DNA of 64,000 nucleotides from Ophthalmolycus amberensis (GCA_024529925.1 JAFEUB010001797.1:1931001-1995000); one strand, 5' to 3'. Positions 12,301 through 25,323 are shown, counted from the first letter of the stretch. A program made the numbers and translations. The notes: generated from the sequence alone by a model not told the origin.

Positions 12301-14765
12301 TGCTCATACGTTACTTTGAAGTCATTCAGCAGGACAAATGCATAAAAAACAACAAAGAATCAAAAAATTGTATCTTAATTTCTAATGAAGCATTAGTGTA
12401 CATAGCAGTTTTAGTCATGAGCAAGGCTGAGTATTGTCATCCTCAGATCTGGCGGGAGAATCTGTTTCACAACAAAACCTGCAGAACGCAGCTTCAACGC
12501 AGCTTTTTGTCTTTTTTTTTTTTTTAGTACAGTGAGCAGCAGAGAGTCTCATAAGAGGCGCTCTACCAGGAGATGATGCAGCATTTCTTTGCAGCACATA
12601 ATCCACAGAGTCGGGAGCAAGTCCATGAAAAGGTTTCTGAAGTATTAGCAGGATCTTAAATCAGCCTTAAGACCAACTGGAGGCTACGCAAGGACAAACT
12701 GACTGTAATCCATTTATATTTGTAGTAAAAGCCTGCACAAGCTTCTTTGCATCCTGGGGAGGTTTGAAATAATACCACTATTTCAGTTAACCTCTTCTTA
12801 TGTAAAGGGGACGTTACATAAGTGATAAAACCCCGATTTTTGTAATCTTCGATTAATCTCCTTTGGGATTAATATAGTTTTATAATATAGACGTCACACA
12901 CAGCAGCACATCATTTCGAACATATGGAGTCCTGTGTTACCTGCCCTGTACGCAATTCTAAATATAGTCTTCTATAAATATATGAATGCACTATGATGTT
13001 GAAGGGATGTTGAGGGAAGTGTGGCTCCCTCGGGGAAAGAGAGATGTTGGCAGAAGGCAGTCGGTGGACACTGAAGGCCTTTTTACATAAGTAATAAAGA
13101 ATGCGTCTTTTTATTTTCTTTATTTGGCTTCAAAGAGAGACAGAAAGCACAGATTAAACTGTCCAGTGGGAAGTTAATCACTAAAAAAAACAAATTCTCA
13201 AATACCTTTCTGTGAATGTGAAATTTCTTGTTCTCATTTTGTTTCCAATTGTATGCACACCACCCACCCGGTGGCCCAAGCAGGTTCAAATAAATGCTTT
13301 GAATTCTTCAAAAAGACTGTGCACATTGAGAAAAGACAGCTTCATAATGTTCTGTACCTTTCTCCAGCTCCGCGGGGAACAGGTCCAGCCTCTCCACCCT
13401 CTTCTCCAGCTCGTACTCTGCAGACGCCGCCATGGGATCCACGTCTTCATTGCGCCGGTCGTAGTCCTCGTTGGGGTAGGTGGCAAACACCTGCAGGAGG
13501 AAGCAGAGACACTGGATCAAACACTTAAACCTCTTTGTTTCAGACTGTGGAAGGCAGTGGGGGTTTGGTTTTTTGCAGAGAGTTAGATGAGAAGATCAAT
13601 CCCACTTTTATATCTGTCTGTTAAATATGAAGCTACCAGTAGGAGACAGTTAGCTTAGCACAAAGACTGGCAGTGGAGGGAAACAGCTAGCCTCTGTGCA
13701 AAGGTATAAGACCCACCTTAACAGCTCCTAAAAAGTTTGTTGTTTAACACTTTTCATCTGTTCAAAAACGTTTTGTGGTTTGGACGGAGCCAGGCTAGCT
13801 GTTTGCCCCTGTTTCCAGTCTTTGTGCTACGCTAAGCTAACTGCATCCTGGCTGTAGCTTCATATTCAGCCGACAGAATGTCAAACTATTCCTTTAAATA
13901 AGTCCCGCCTTTAGTGACAACTGACCCCCTCTGTGGTGTTTCAGTGTTAGCCCAGAGCTAACGTGTGTCCTTACTGCGACTTGAAAACTGTAGATGACTC
14001 TTTGTTTATTTGTTTGCAGCCGTTGTGGCTCATCACTGTTTCGTGGCACTACATGCTTCTCTAGCATGGACTCCAAATATAGTAACTGCTAATGAAAGCA
14101 GAAAACATACCACTTCCTGTGCACCCCGGGGAGTGTGGTGAATGTTGAATCACTTGTGTGTGTTTCAACAGGTGTAAAGAGAGCGGATTGTGTCTTCACT
14201 ACATGTGATCAAAATCCACTGCAAACTAAACCGTTGTTTTCAGAATATCTGTTCAAATATTTAATCCAGTTTTTCAGTTTAATGCCTATATGTATCCTCT
14301 TATGCTGATTGATATGATGAACACAATTCAACTTTGAATTTCTGTCATTATGTTTGGGCAATAGTTAAAGGACTCACCACAGAAGAATGGGTGTGTTTCA
14401 TGTCCTAACAAATGCTTTAATATTCTAGATACCATCACCGAACGCTCGGAGGTTGTGGAGATGTACGCAGCTGAGGTAGACGAGCTGGATGCATGGTTTT
14501 GATAAAAACTGACCGCCGGTGTAAATACGCACGTAATGCAATTCAAAAGTATCGACCACTTCAGCTGAGACGGCCACAGCATGTCCGCGCAGAGCCCCGA
14601 GCTGTATCGCTTCACAGCGGTAATGCGTATCAAACACAATCCATCACAACCCGCTGAAGTTGCTCTCATGAAGACAGAGGCCTCTGTTTCCCCACATTCA
14701 CTCTGGTCCACCAGCATGACCGTTTACATAACCACATCCAGCATGCTAATGGGGGGCTTCTGCAG

Positions 14766-14811
<46 letters not shown>

Positions 14812-17800
14812 AGAGTCTTCCAAGATGATTATGCATGCATATAAGCACCACGCTGCATGCTCCACTAGCCACACTGATTCAGTGCCGGACCTTCTCTTTT
14901 CACACGTTCTTTCATGTATTTTAACTAAATTCTCAACTTTCCTCCTCACAATCATTCGCTCCCTCTGCGGCGACACGTTAACACGTCTTTGTTTACTTTC
15001 TCTCACTTCTCTCTCTCTGCTGTTTACTTTGTCCATCTGTGTTACAAGTAGCAGCCCGAAGCTTTCGATGCTAACCCTTCGGTCGTATGGGCCCCGAGTC
15101 CCTGGCAACCCCCCAGTAAAGAGCCTGTCAGTTTTGACAGCGCCTTTGAAATGTAAGCAGCAACCTCCTCTCTCAGATGTAATCAGTATCATTGCATGTT
15201 CATGCCTCATTGAATACTGTACAAGCTTCTCCTTCTACTTTAAAGCCTCCCCTACCCATAAGAAAGAGGTTTAAAATGTCTGTATGCTCACACAAGTGGT
15301 GAAGATTGCATGCTGCTAAGAGTTTATCGGGATCAAAGTATTCTTTTAGTGCAGGGATTTTATTACATTAAATAAATAAAGTTTGTTTTATCATCGTTTA
15401 ATCAGTTAAAGGACCAGTTTTCCATTTTTTGGAAATACACTTTTTCCTTTTGATTGAACTGTTTCTTTAAAAGTTTTATATACGACTTTTAGAACATTAA
15501 CAAAGCAGCAAATCCACATTAATTAGGTGCAGCAGTACTGATTTGAATTCACACTATGTATTAAGTGAATCAAATTGAACCATACTGCAGATGACCGATC
15601 GCGTGGGAGCAGCACTGCAGTCTAATGGCTTTTGATTTAGGTTACCTTCGTATTTGGAGGGATTAGCAGAATGTGGATTACAGACACACAAAATACACTG
15701 TTTGCATCCTAAGTAACGGGACATAAAACAACAACAGTGCACTCCAAGCCTGCGTGCCCATTGGGACGCTGTCACGTGGCTCTGCATCACCACTTGAGTT
15801 TGGAGATCAGGAGGCCACAGCTGGTGGCTTGTGGTGCCCTCGTTTTGTACGCCCACGATGCAGAGGAAGATCAAACACGGAGCAGCGTTTAACGTGGCAC
15901 TGGAAAAAAAACACACACACAGTGTGTCGTGACCTGCAGCCTTGGGCAAGTTCATGAAGGGGTGTCATGATGCAGGCGAGGCAACAATCCAACCCTCTCT
16001 GATACTCGATTAACTCTTTCACTTCCCTCCCGCCGTCTGTGCCGTGATCCCACACAGGGCAGAACGACTTTGGGGATCCTCCACGATGCAAACCTCTCAC
16101 CCCAAACCTCACACAAGTAGATAGTCGTAGAGATGAGGTGGCTATCTTTGGAAGACAAACATTGGGATTAAAGGCAGGGTGATGAAGGGGGGGGGGGGGG
16201 GGGGCTGGAGGAGGACGCTGTTCCAGTTGTGGCAGATAGTAGGTCAGAGAAGCTTACAGATGGCCAGGAAACTCCCTCCCTCCCTCCTCTCTTTGCTACC
16301 AGCCGCCTGGGATGTCCTACAAAAGCTCTGTGAGCAGTTAGCTAGAGCCGCTCACCAGCTTGTGTTTGTGTCTGTCCACAGCACCCACTTGGGACTGTGT
16401 GGGGTATTAAAAATAACCAGTCACAAATACCATTTCCACAGTGTCGTGACAGAGACGGGGCTAAATGACAGCGCTGCTCTGGAGGCTCCCCTGCAGTGTG
16501 GTTGCATCTCGACGGCCCTCTCGGCTACAATGCGATTGGGCAACACTGTGGTGATATTTAACCATGGGAGTCAGTAGAGCCCCCCCCCCCCCCCCTTCCC
16601 CCACAGCAGCATGTCAACTTCTTTCACTCTCCAAACACAGATCTAATTTTGGATTCAGCCAATAGGATGTGTGGAGGCGGTGCCATTGGTTTTTCACAAC
16701 AGAAATAGCGCGTTTCCTCTCCGTCTCTCCTTGTTCTGTAGCAGCCGACTTTCCATCATTTTGCATCAATTACTCCACTTTTTCTTGGGGTCAGAAATGC
16801 TTGTGGCATGCTTTATGAAGCTGTCAAAGTTAAGCATACGCAGACCAAGAGAAGCACTTTTCCACTTAACGGTTTAATTACACCATTATGAAATGCTCTC
16901 CCAACCGCCGCAGGTTAAACAAGTCCAGAAGTGGCAGGTAATTGCTTCTAAATCCTCCTTAAATTGGGGGGTGAATCCAGGTCCCAGATGTGCAACACGC
17001 AGGCGGAAAATAAGGATGTGGTCCTGGCTGACTCTCCTCCAGCCAATGAAACGGATATCGCAGGTTTGTCACGGTAGCAGCTGTCCTGTTTTTGGCAGGC
17101 CAGCCGTCGGTCAGCAGTCGTGTTTAGGCTTAGCGTTCGCCGACCCCGAGGAGAAACACGGCAGCATGAGAATAAGGTCAGCGGCGGGCGACTGAACAGC
17201 ACGAAGGGGACAGCAGCTATAGAACTACATTATGTTGATCGTTTAATATTAGTTTCATTATTGTTATAATGCATCTATATTCTTTATAGACACATATATA
17301 ATTGGTTATATTTAGTTTGAGTGCAGTGAGTTTCTGTACTACCCCAATAAAGCATTTATTTCTATATTTAATATCCTGCAGGTTTACATGTTATATTGCT
17401 TTTGCACATAGTCACAATCATGTACACAGATCTAGAAAATCTGAAGATATATTGTATTTATTTGTAACTTCATACTATTCAATATTATTTTGCAGAGTTA
17501 TTTGTATTCATACCTTCCTAACTGTGTCTTTCCCTTTACATGTTTAGTGTTGCTGTGATTTTAAAGCATGAGGCTGATGTCTGGTATTTTTCCTATTGTC
17601 AACAAATCTAGTAAAAAAATAAACAAAGTCTATAGTTTATCTCTCTGTGTCATAGACCTCCGTCATTGTCCAAAAACATTTAAAAATACACGAGTGAGCC
17701 ACACCAGGGGGCATGTTCCTTCATTACACTGTAGTTTATTTTGAGCACAAAACAAATGCAATATTTAGGACTGGAAAGACTGAAGGAAGATGTATACAAA

Positions 17801-18271
17801 CAGCTTGAAAAGACACAACAGCGCTCAGACAACATGAGCGAGGTGGCACATCCTGACCCAGCACCACTGCAGGACCGGGGAGTGGGGCAGAGTGACCTTG
17901 CTCATAATCTGTCTGGTCTCTCACCCCTCCTGGCTGTGAGTAATGCGCTGTATGAAATACTGCAGTCTAAGTAATAGACAGTTAGAGGGTAACTTGACAC
18001 ATGGGGATGTATTACCTCTCCCTGGGCAATCCCTGAGCGGTAAACACAAAACCACCGACGGCTGCGTTTTGGGCGCTCTCCATTTTGCAATTTGTGGCAG
18101 CGGACTCAAAAAAATGCAATTCCTCCTCCTGCGTTTGTCGAACTCAACACCCCTCAGATTATTATAATATGAGAACAGTGTGTTGGTGTTAATGATACAG
18201 TGCGAATCAAAATCATAGGTGTTCTTGCAGCAGGCTGGGAGGACTTGCGTAGGCAGCAGGAATACACGAGA

Positions 18272-18306
<35 letters not shown>

Positions 18307-21300
18307 GGGAGATTTAAAAACAGAAAAGTGAAAGACTGAGCACGGTGATTCTGGTGCATGCAAAATAAATCAGATTATTCTGGTTTGGAGGCAACACAGC
18401 TGCAAATCCAGTGGGGATGATCTGATTTTACGCTTTCTTTTAAAGCTTTCCTCCAACAATAGAATAAATAATTTAAAAAAAATCACAGGAGGCTACACCA
18501 TGAGCTACTAGTGTTGATACCGAGTGATACAGAATGAAGCTAAGACAAACAAGCGACACCGAATAAATAAGACACGAGGGGCAGCTTCCTGTGTTCGACA
18601 AGGACACGCGGCCATGGAAAGCGAAGGCAAGTCTGTGACGATAACAATGCTGCTATTTTTACGAACAGTAGGAGACTGGTGACAAAGAGCGAGAGGGAGA
18701 AAAGAAGCAGCGAGAGAAAGAGTGTCAGGAGGAGCAAAACAAAGACTCTAGTGTGAACTCTACCCGGAGCACAACTGCTATTTTTTTTTTGCCAGTGTGA
18801 GAGGACAGAGACAGACAGACAGACAGACAGACAGGAGTGTGTGATGTAAAACGGGGACAAAGAAAAGGACATGCGCCCAGACGTCCCACCGCCATCACCA
18901 CAACAAGAAGACTTAATTGTGGCCGAGGGCTGAATTGTTGCACGGGGAAATATGCACTAAAAATGGGCACTTCCTGTTTTGGAAGAGAAACCAACTGACA
19001 CTGTGACTTCAGAGCTGGCAGTTATACAGTCGCATGACATTTGAGCAGCATAATAACGTCCCTCCCATTTGACCTCGCCACCACCCCCCCCCCAACTCTC
19101 CTCTACCCCTGCATCAATCTCCATAACAAAGGCCACACTGATACAGTGTGAAAGGACTCAGTAGGAGGTTATTCTCCGATGACGGCTGCAGGGTCACAAC
19201 CAAATTCAGCCTTTGTTTTTTTTATCAAAGCTAATGAGTTAAGACTTCTTTAAGACACCGCATACAATGCTTCCTCCTGCTATTGATCTCACGCAGATAA
19301 AATAATGTGATAGAAGTCTGCTTCTGCCGTTTTCTTCCTACTTCACAGTTAATTGCGTGATGGACATGCTGAGCTCGGGTGTAATTTATATGGGATTCAT
19401 GGGATTTTCAACACGGTGGAAACGTCTTGCTTCCATCCAGGTTGGGTGGATATTGGAGCCTAATACTGGCTGACCACGTATATGTCAGTATTTGCATACT
19501 ACTGGCACACACACACGAATAGAAGTTGCTGTACACAAATGCTTCATAGGCTACGTTTCTTATTTTTCTTGATACAAGTTTAAAACACTGTTTTTGTTTG
19601 TGTATATTATTTAGAGGTAGAGGTATTAATTAAAAAGGTACGCTGTGGAGTTTACAGTAAGCATTGCGTGTGTCCTTGAGGCCAAAGCTGATTTCTTTTT
19701 TTGATATTTTGTAACCTGCAGCCTTTATATCCGTGTTTACATCATCTAGGAATCTATTCCTCTCCATTCAGCCTTATACATTACTTGCGTTACCACCACC
19801 ATTTGTCGCACAGTGGAACCACTATACCATTACTCTCATTTTACGGTAGTTTGTAAGATATTGAAAGGACCAGTTTAACATTTAAGGAAATGCACGTTTA
19901 GAGGCACTGATGAGACAGATCTTCTTATCTTTGGACGAGGCCAGGCTAGCTGTTTCCCCCTGTTTCCAGTCATTGTGCTAAGCTAAGCTAACCAGCTTTT
20001 AACTGTAGCTTCATATTTACAATACATCTAAAAACCTGGCAAGAAAGCAAATAATCATATATACCAAAATGTTGAACTACTCATTTAAACTCTACAGCTC
20101 TAAATCATTTTGACCTATTTCAAATATTTTAATATTTCAAATATTTTAGAGACAAACATGAGGGATTGTTGCCAAAAGTGTTTACGTTTAAAGGTTTGTG
20201 AAAAAAAGACAGAGCCTATATAACAGTATTATATCAAGCTTTAGTGACTCGCCACTACTCGCCGATGTGCAGCCATGAGAAGAGAGCGAGAGCAACTTTC
20301 GACTTGACTGGTCATGATGTGGCACAGGAGCCCTTCGTCACTGAAATGGCTTTCTGCGTGAGGGATCGTGTGCGATGTGCAGCGTCAGTGCCCACCTCGG
20401 CTGGCAGAGTCTCTGTACGCCTCAGACCTCGAGGCAGAGCAGCGACACCGAGCTGGAGAGGATATCTGATGCTCCTCTCCAGATCATTACACAACCCCCC
20501 AGACACAGAGAGGCACTTTAAATCAACTCTACCTCCTCCTCCTCCTCCTCCTCCTCTCTCATCTCACTGATCCAAGAGTCTCTTTTCTCACGTCCTCCCT
20601 CTCTTTCTCACACACACAAAAAACACTCCATTCCTCACCAAGCTCCCCCATAGGCTGTCCGCCGACCTTTCATTGGCCACCGCAGCAGCAGAGTGTCCAC
20701 TTCTCTAGAAACAGGACTAATTATCCAGGCCTCTTTGTTCCTCCTCCCCCAGCAATTATTTACAGAAGCAGCTCCCACTGCGCTTCAGATAAGTATCTAC
20801 ATCGCAGATCTTTTTGGGGGCCCGTGTCAGCTGCACAGTAGGAATGCAGGACCGTCCATTAGCAACTGGCTACTGTGGAAGGGGCGGGGAGGGGGGGCGG
20901 GGGGTAGTGAGGTGTTCGTAGTGTGTGCAAAGCCCTGTGTTGAAACAGGGTCAAATCAAAATGTCAGCATCATTCTGACACCGGTAGAAGCTGAGTGAGT
21001 TCATTAAAACAGCTGACAGTGGTGCTGACTGAGTCTGTACCACGGTAGATAAGCTTTAAGGTCAAAATGAACCAGCCTCTCAACACATGCCACATTATGG
21101 ACATAATCACAAATCAGCACCTCAGCCTAATTGGACAAAGCTCTGGGTGTACTACCTACAGTTTAGCATTAATCCTATGTGTTTTTTCCACTGCATGTTT
21201 CCTCACCTTGATGGGCTCCGTGCTGAAGCGGATCTTCCTGGAGGGGGGCGGGTCCTCCTCCACAGGCAGCCCAGAGATCTCCGCATAGCTGGACTCGGCC

Positions 21301-22697
21301 TCATAGCTGTCATCGACCTCCTCTTCCTCCTCGTCCACCTGGCTTCCTCCAAAGTCCTCCCCCACCGCGCTGTAGGTACTGATATCCACAGAGTCGCGCC
21401 CCGACTGGTCGTCTCTGAGAGTCCGGTCTTCTTCGTCCCCAGCGTCCCTGGCCATGTCGCCACCCTTTGGAGAGCTCTGCTTCTGGGCAGCGGTGTCGCC
21501 GTTCTCCACAGAGATGTGGATGTCACCTTGCAGTGTTGTGCTGTTGGGCCCCTTGGCCCCATAGTGTTCCTCAGGTTTGACCTCAACACCTGCATCTGAC
21601 ACGGTCTTTTCTCTCTGCTCATTTGGCTCTCCTGCAGTACTGTAAAGTTCAGTATCTGGGGGGCTTTGGTCCCCATTAAAGCTTTCAGACGGAGGAGCCA
21701 TCCTCGCCCTGGGGCCCCTCGGAGGCCCCTCTTGGCCCGTCTGATTGCTAATATTTTCGTCCTGGTTGCCCGCTGCAAAGGCACAAACCCTCTTTGTGAT
21801 TATTTTGGAGTTCAACACACCCACCTTGGCGCTGACCCCCCTGGAGGGCAGCGGTGGGGTCGAGGAGAGGCGGTGGAGGTTGTTCCGGAGCTCGGCCGCC
21901 CGTTCAAACACGGCACTGAGCTGGCTGACCGTAGGAGACACGGCCTCGCTGGTGTCCAGGCTGTCCAGGGACTCTGTGCTGCCGTTGAAACGAGCCATCA
22001 CGTCCAACCTGCCCTCCTGGAAGCTTGAGGCCTTGTCGGTCTTCAGGAGAACCCTGGTGGTGGCCAGCTTCTCATGCTGCTGCTGGATCTCCTGCTGCTT
22101 CTCCTCCTCCTCCTCCTCCTCCTCCTCCTCCTCCTCCTCCTCCTCCTCCTCCTCCTCCTCCTGCTGCCTCTCCTCCTCCTCCTGCTGCTGCCTCTCCAGC
22201 TTCTCCTCCTGCTGCCTCTCCTGCTGCTGTCTCTCCTGCTGCTGCTCGAAGATGCGGCGGGTCTCCTGCAGCTTGGAGAAGCTAGGCGACGAGGCCCGCG
22301 GGTGCCCGTTCTCCGGTTTGGTGATGTCGAATTTGCTCACGCGCTCGGACACGGTGGATCCCAGCTTCAGCAACGCGCTGTGGTCCACGTTCTCGTTCAA
22401 GCTCCCGGCTCTAGGGAGAGAGAGGCGCACCGATTTCTCGGGGTTCCTGGTGCATTCCTCTCCCTCCGCATCGGCCGGGGATGTGGTCTGCATCTGCTGG
22501 AACATGTTCTTGATACGGTGCACGTTGGAGCCGTACCTGCGCCCTCGGGGGCCATCCTGCAGGTCCCCGTTGGCGGCATTGTCTTTGACGGGCTTCAGGG
22601 CCTGCATCCCCGCTTCGTACGCGTTCCTGTGCGGGGATGGGCTCCTGAGCGTGGAGCCAGAGCCGGTGCTCTTGGATGTGGATTCGGTCTTCATCAT
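6376..22697 (-). CDS. ppp1r9b: Spinophilin (neurabin-2, protein phosphatase 1 regulatory subunit 9B)
   Basis: There are ten coding exons: 21207-22697, 13358-13490, 11375-11495, 10942-11046, 9001-9133, 7223-7375, 7075-7128, 6772-7001, 6589-6685 and 6376-6426. All are GT-AG and sum to 2568 nt (855 aa). The N-terminus starts MMKTE and contains YGSNVHRIK and SLNENVDHSALLKLG, hallmarks of the spinophilin F-actin-binding region. The PP1-docking motif KIRF (RVxF type) is at residues 488-491, just before the exon 1/2 junction. A PDZ domain with GLGISIIGMG runs from about 543 to 625. An acidic linker and a long coiled coil with YWMEAQSLCQAVDEH follow to about 840. The protein ends in SEPL. There is no C-terminal SAM domain, which separates it from neurabin-1 (PPP1R9A). 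It is known to target PP1 to actin and receptors in dendritic spines. A run of about 20 Glu in exon 1 is unusual. The convergent neighbour is the prdm9-like gene; the divergent one is sgca. Confidence 0.95.
10340..10419. repeat. GCTAGC/TTAGCATG-rich interspersed repeat fragment
   Basis: This stretch carries the words GGCTAGCTAACATGCTGACATG and TTAGCATGCTAGCATTTGACA-type motifs in short form. The same words fill the repeat at 60119-60670, so it is probably a fragment of the same fish repeat family. Confidence 0.35.
10420..10672. repeat. Fold-back element (nested inverted repeats) in a ppp1r9b intron
   Basis: Outer arms: AGACTCCATTGACAAAA at 10430-10446 pairs with its reverse complement at 10644-10660, with weaker pairing extending a further 10 bases outward. 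Inner arms: the 27-base segments 10502-10528 and 10557-10583 are nearly perfect reverse complements, separated by a 28-base loop. The whole unit is about 250 bp. A miniature inverted-repeat transposon is the likeliest origin. No coding capacity is seen. Confidence 0.6.
13570..13900. mobile_element. Non-autonomous DNA-transposon-like repeat with long inverted arms, copy 1
   Basis: The left part (about 13620-13705) contains GAAGCTACCAG, then TTAGCTTAGCACAAAGACTGG and AACAGCTAGCC. The right part (13785-13870) carries the reverse complements of the same words in reverse order. The right end reads CAAACTATTCCTTTAA, the reverse complement of the usual left end of this abundant percomorph repeat. 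It has no open reading frame of its own and lies in intron 1 of ppp1r9b. Confidence 0.65.
14769..14808. repeat. (CA)20 microsatellite
   Basis: Uninterrupted CA dinucleotide repeat of 40 bases inside ppp1r9b intron 1, followed directly by a short GA run. Confidence 0.95.
18274..18305. repeat. (GT)16 microsatellite
   Basis: Uninterrupted GT repeat of 32 bases in ppp1r9b intron 1. Confidence 0.95.
18805..18834. repeat. Short GACA tetranucleotide repeat
   Basis: About seven GACA units in ppp1r9b intron 1. The first is slightly degenerate. Confidence 0.8.
19860..20095. mobile_element. Non-autonomous DNA-transposon-like repeat, copy 2
   Basis: This copy carries the family words GGACCAGTTTAACATTTAAGG at the left, GCCAGGCTAGCTGTTTCCCC and TGTGCTAAGCTAAGCTAACC in the middle, and GTTGAACTACTCATTTAA at the right. 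The right half is better preserved than the left. It lies in ppp1r9b intron 1. Confidence 0.6.
22101..22162 (-). repeat. ppp1r9b: (GAG)n trinucleotide repeat coding a poly-glutamate run in spinophilin
   Basis: About 62 bases of near-pure TCC/GAG repeat inside coding exon 1, translating to roughly 20 consecutive glutamates. The flanks are Q/E/R-rich (QQQERQQ and similar). The frame is open throughout. The run sits between the actin-binding N-terminus and the PP1-binding motif. It may lengthen a charged helix. Copy number probably varies between individuals. Confidence 0.9.
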
Positions 22698-23205
22698 GTT
22701 GAGTCAAGCGTCGCAACGGATGCTCAGCGACGGCATGTCTCCTTTCTCAACGCCCGGGTGCCAAATCGGTATTATCCACCAGCAGCAGCCGATCCAAGCG
22801 AGGTGGCGCCCAGACTGGACCGGCAGATGGGGAGAAACAAAAACAACAGATCGTATTAAAGGCCTGCTTGCATCCGCTGCAATCCCCGTCCAATGCAACG
22901 GAGAAAGTGAGCACGATGCATCTGTCATTAGCTGGCTTGCAGTTGCTACAATGCCAACCTAACCCTCACAGATAATTGCATTAGTCATTCAAAAATAATA
23001 ATATTTGCACAGAAAAGTATAACGGTATTGAGCTGCGGATTTACCGCAGCTGACGACAGATTGCTTACGTTTAATCCCTTTTTACAGGCAGCATCATTTT
23101 GATCTCTTCACTCTGTGAGCTGCAGATTTCTGGTCCTCCTCTCGCAGCGGCACAGTGCTGCTGCATGGAGGAGGACGCCGCTGGGTCCTAGCGCCCGTTG
23201 ATTCT

Positions 23206-23334
<129 letters not shown>

Positions 23335-24280
23335 AGGATAGCAGTCTGTTCTGGGCAATTTACGGCATATAATATCATTTTCTATGCTTATCAGAAGTTT
23401 ATTAACAATAATGTGTTTGAGTGACTGATGGGAAGTGGCTTTTGCTTCACTTATTATATATAAAACATATAAATCAACAGAAGTAAAGTAAATACGTTAA
23501 CTGTTACATGGAAAATAGAGTTTAGGCCCAACTTAACTCATGAAAAAAATAGAAACAGCCAAATAATAAAGGATAAACAGTTGTAAATGTTAGCTAAAAA
23601 TAATGAATAATGGTTGAAATAGGTCAAAGTTAATACATCAGATTGTTAAAATTACAACAGTTGGTGTTTAGCTCAATAGTTATATAAGGTATAATGATAT
23701 ATATTAATTATTGCACATATGGATAATGTCAAACACGTCTATAAAACCCTGTTATGAGAAATTGAGGAGTAAACAGTTTATCACCCACCAGTCCTTGAGA
23801 AGTCTTCTGACAACAATGAATATAAACTACCAACGTGTCTGTGTGTCTGTCAGACAACACGACTAGCATTAGGACCCAGTGAGACCTCAGGCACGTCAAA
23901 CCTCTGCAGCCAATTACACATCCGTCATTTGCAGGACACATCTGTGCTAAACTAAACATTATCACTGAAGGCAGACAAAGAGTTTCCCTTTTTGGTTTAT
24001 GATTTTTGTATGAGGGCCTGATTTATGTACAAGGCCACAACACACTGATGTTGTTGTTTAACACATTGAGAACACCATGAGAGATTTCATTTCATAACTG
24101 TCCTTCCACTTTGCCTTTTATCTCATTATCTACTTTATCTCACAGCAGTTGACGGTCTAGTCTGAAGGACATAACTGCAGGAGTATTCCCTGAAAAGACG
24201 GAAGGGCTGTCAAACTGGATGCACTTTTCAGTAAGGTAGTCGTGACACCTACTGTATTCAACTGTAGCCATCAGATGAAT

Positions 24281-24395
24281 TTATTGGAGTAAAAAGTGCA
24301 ATATTTTCCTTTGAAATGTAATAGTAGAAGTTTAAAGAAACTGAAAATACTCAAGTTAAGTACCTCAAAAGTATACTTATACTTAGTTTCTTTCA
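24281..24395 (-). repeat. Interspersed repeat fragment of the AGTGGTGGAA / ACTCAAGTA family
   Basis: Words such as GGAGTAAAAAGTGCAATATTT, AATACTCAAGTTAAGTAC and CTCAAAAGTATACTTA are the reverse strand of the repeat also seen at 27862-27990 and 56461-56680. It is degenerate and non-coding. Confidence 0.5.
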
Positions 24396-24578
24396 GCATG
24401 CCTATAAAGTAACTCAGTATATGATTTTATATCACCATATCTTTATTTACCCCCCACTCACACATTCACAGACGCCCCCGGATGTTATGAGGTGAGCGAG
24501 TTAAAAATAGCTCTGACATGTCTTTGGCTGTGACTGAGCCCCTCTCCGCTTGGCTCTGTCAATCACAGGGCAAACAAG

Positions 24579-25281
24579 ATGGCAGGCTGCCGGAGCTGGG
24601 TCTTCTGTCTAACAGGCGAGTTTTATTCCTAAAAAACAATTTAACTCTGTGTATAATGACACCTCTGGAAAGCCTGTTTTCAATACCAGGTCTGGTGTTA
24701 TAAGCATTTGGTGCTGATTCCAAGGATTGTGTGACTTTAACTCTTAGACTTCACCGTGTCGTGTGTTGTCATATTTTAATGTCACATTTAAGGTTTTGTT
24801 TGACAATTTAGATCAATCTTTTGGTGTTTTTTCTTTTACATTTTGTCACAGTTTGTGCTGTCAGTTTGTTTGAGGCCAGTGCAGAGATCAAAGTCACCAT
24901 TCCTGTGGGGAGGTTCTTCACATATGAGCTGCTGAGGGAGACTTTCCAGAATGACTTTGAACCTTTGTCTAAACTCTACGGTAAGAATCGTTTATTTTGT
25001 CATTATTAGACAATATTACAGGAAATATGCTTTATTTTTTTGATATCTCTTTACTCCTCTTTATAAAGCTGGGCGCTTGTACGATGACCCCATGATTTTT
25101 AAGTGCAACCGACAGACTTTTCCAGACCTCCCGGAGTGGCTGCGCTTCACCCATAGGCACCCCTACGATAATGGCTTCCTGTACGGCACGCCAATGTCTC
25201 CAGGGAAAAGTGTAATTGAGGTATGAAGTGATCATGAAACACTGTCAGCATGCTGCACGTGACATTTATGGCCTCATTTGG

Positions 25282-25323
<42 letters not shown>

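Larger units (their letters stand above)
7376..21206 (-). other. ppp1r9b: Large ppp1r9b introns (1 to 5)
   Basis: The introns at 13491-21206 (7.7 kb), 11496-13357, 11047-10943 side gaps, 9134-10941 and 7376-9000 contain no second gene that I can recognise on either strand. They hold microsatellites (14769-14808, 18274-18305), homopolymer C or G tracts (9681-9696, 16187-16204, 16580-16595), two copies of an interspersed mobile repeat (13570-13900, 19860-20095) and a fold-back element (10420-10672). All remaining sequence looks unique and non-coding. Confidence 0.6.

Noticed and set aside
6376..22697. Neurabin-1 (ppp1r9a) as the identity of the PDZ/coiled-coil gene
   Set aside because: No SAM domain follows the coiled coil, the MMKTE start fits spinophilin, and the neighbours are sgca and col1a1, not sgce and col1a2.
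21745..22962. 405-codon open frame on the plus strand with a long Ser run
   Set aside because: It is the shadow of spinophilin exon 1; the poly-Ser, poly-Pro and poly-Leu runs are the GAG repeat read in other frames.
24821..25009. sgca starting at a TTG within the intron before exon 2
   Set aside because: It has no ATG, and the preceding bases form a proper acceptor (TTTTGTCACAG). The upstream 37-nt exon supplies a better start.
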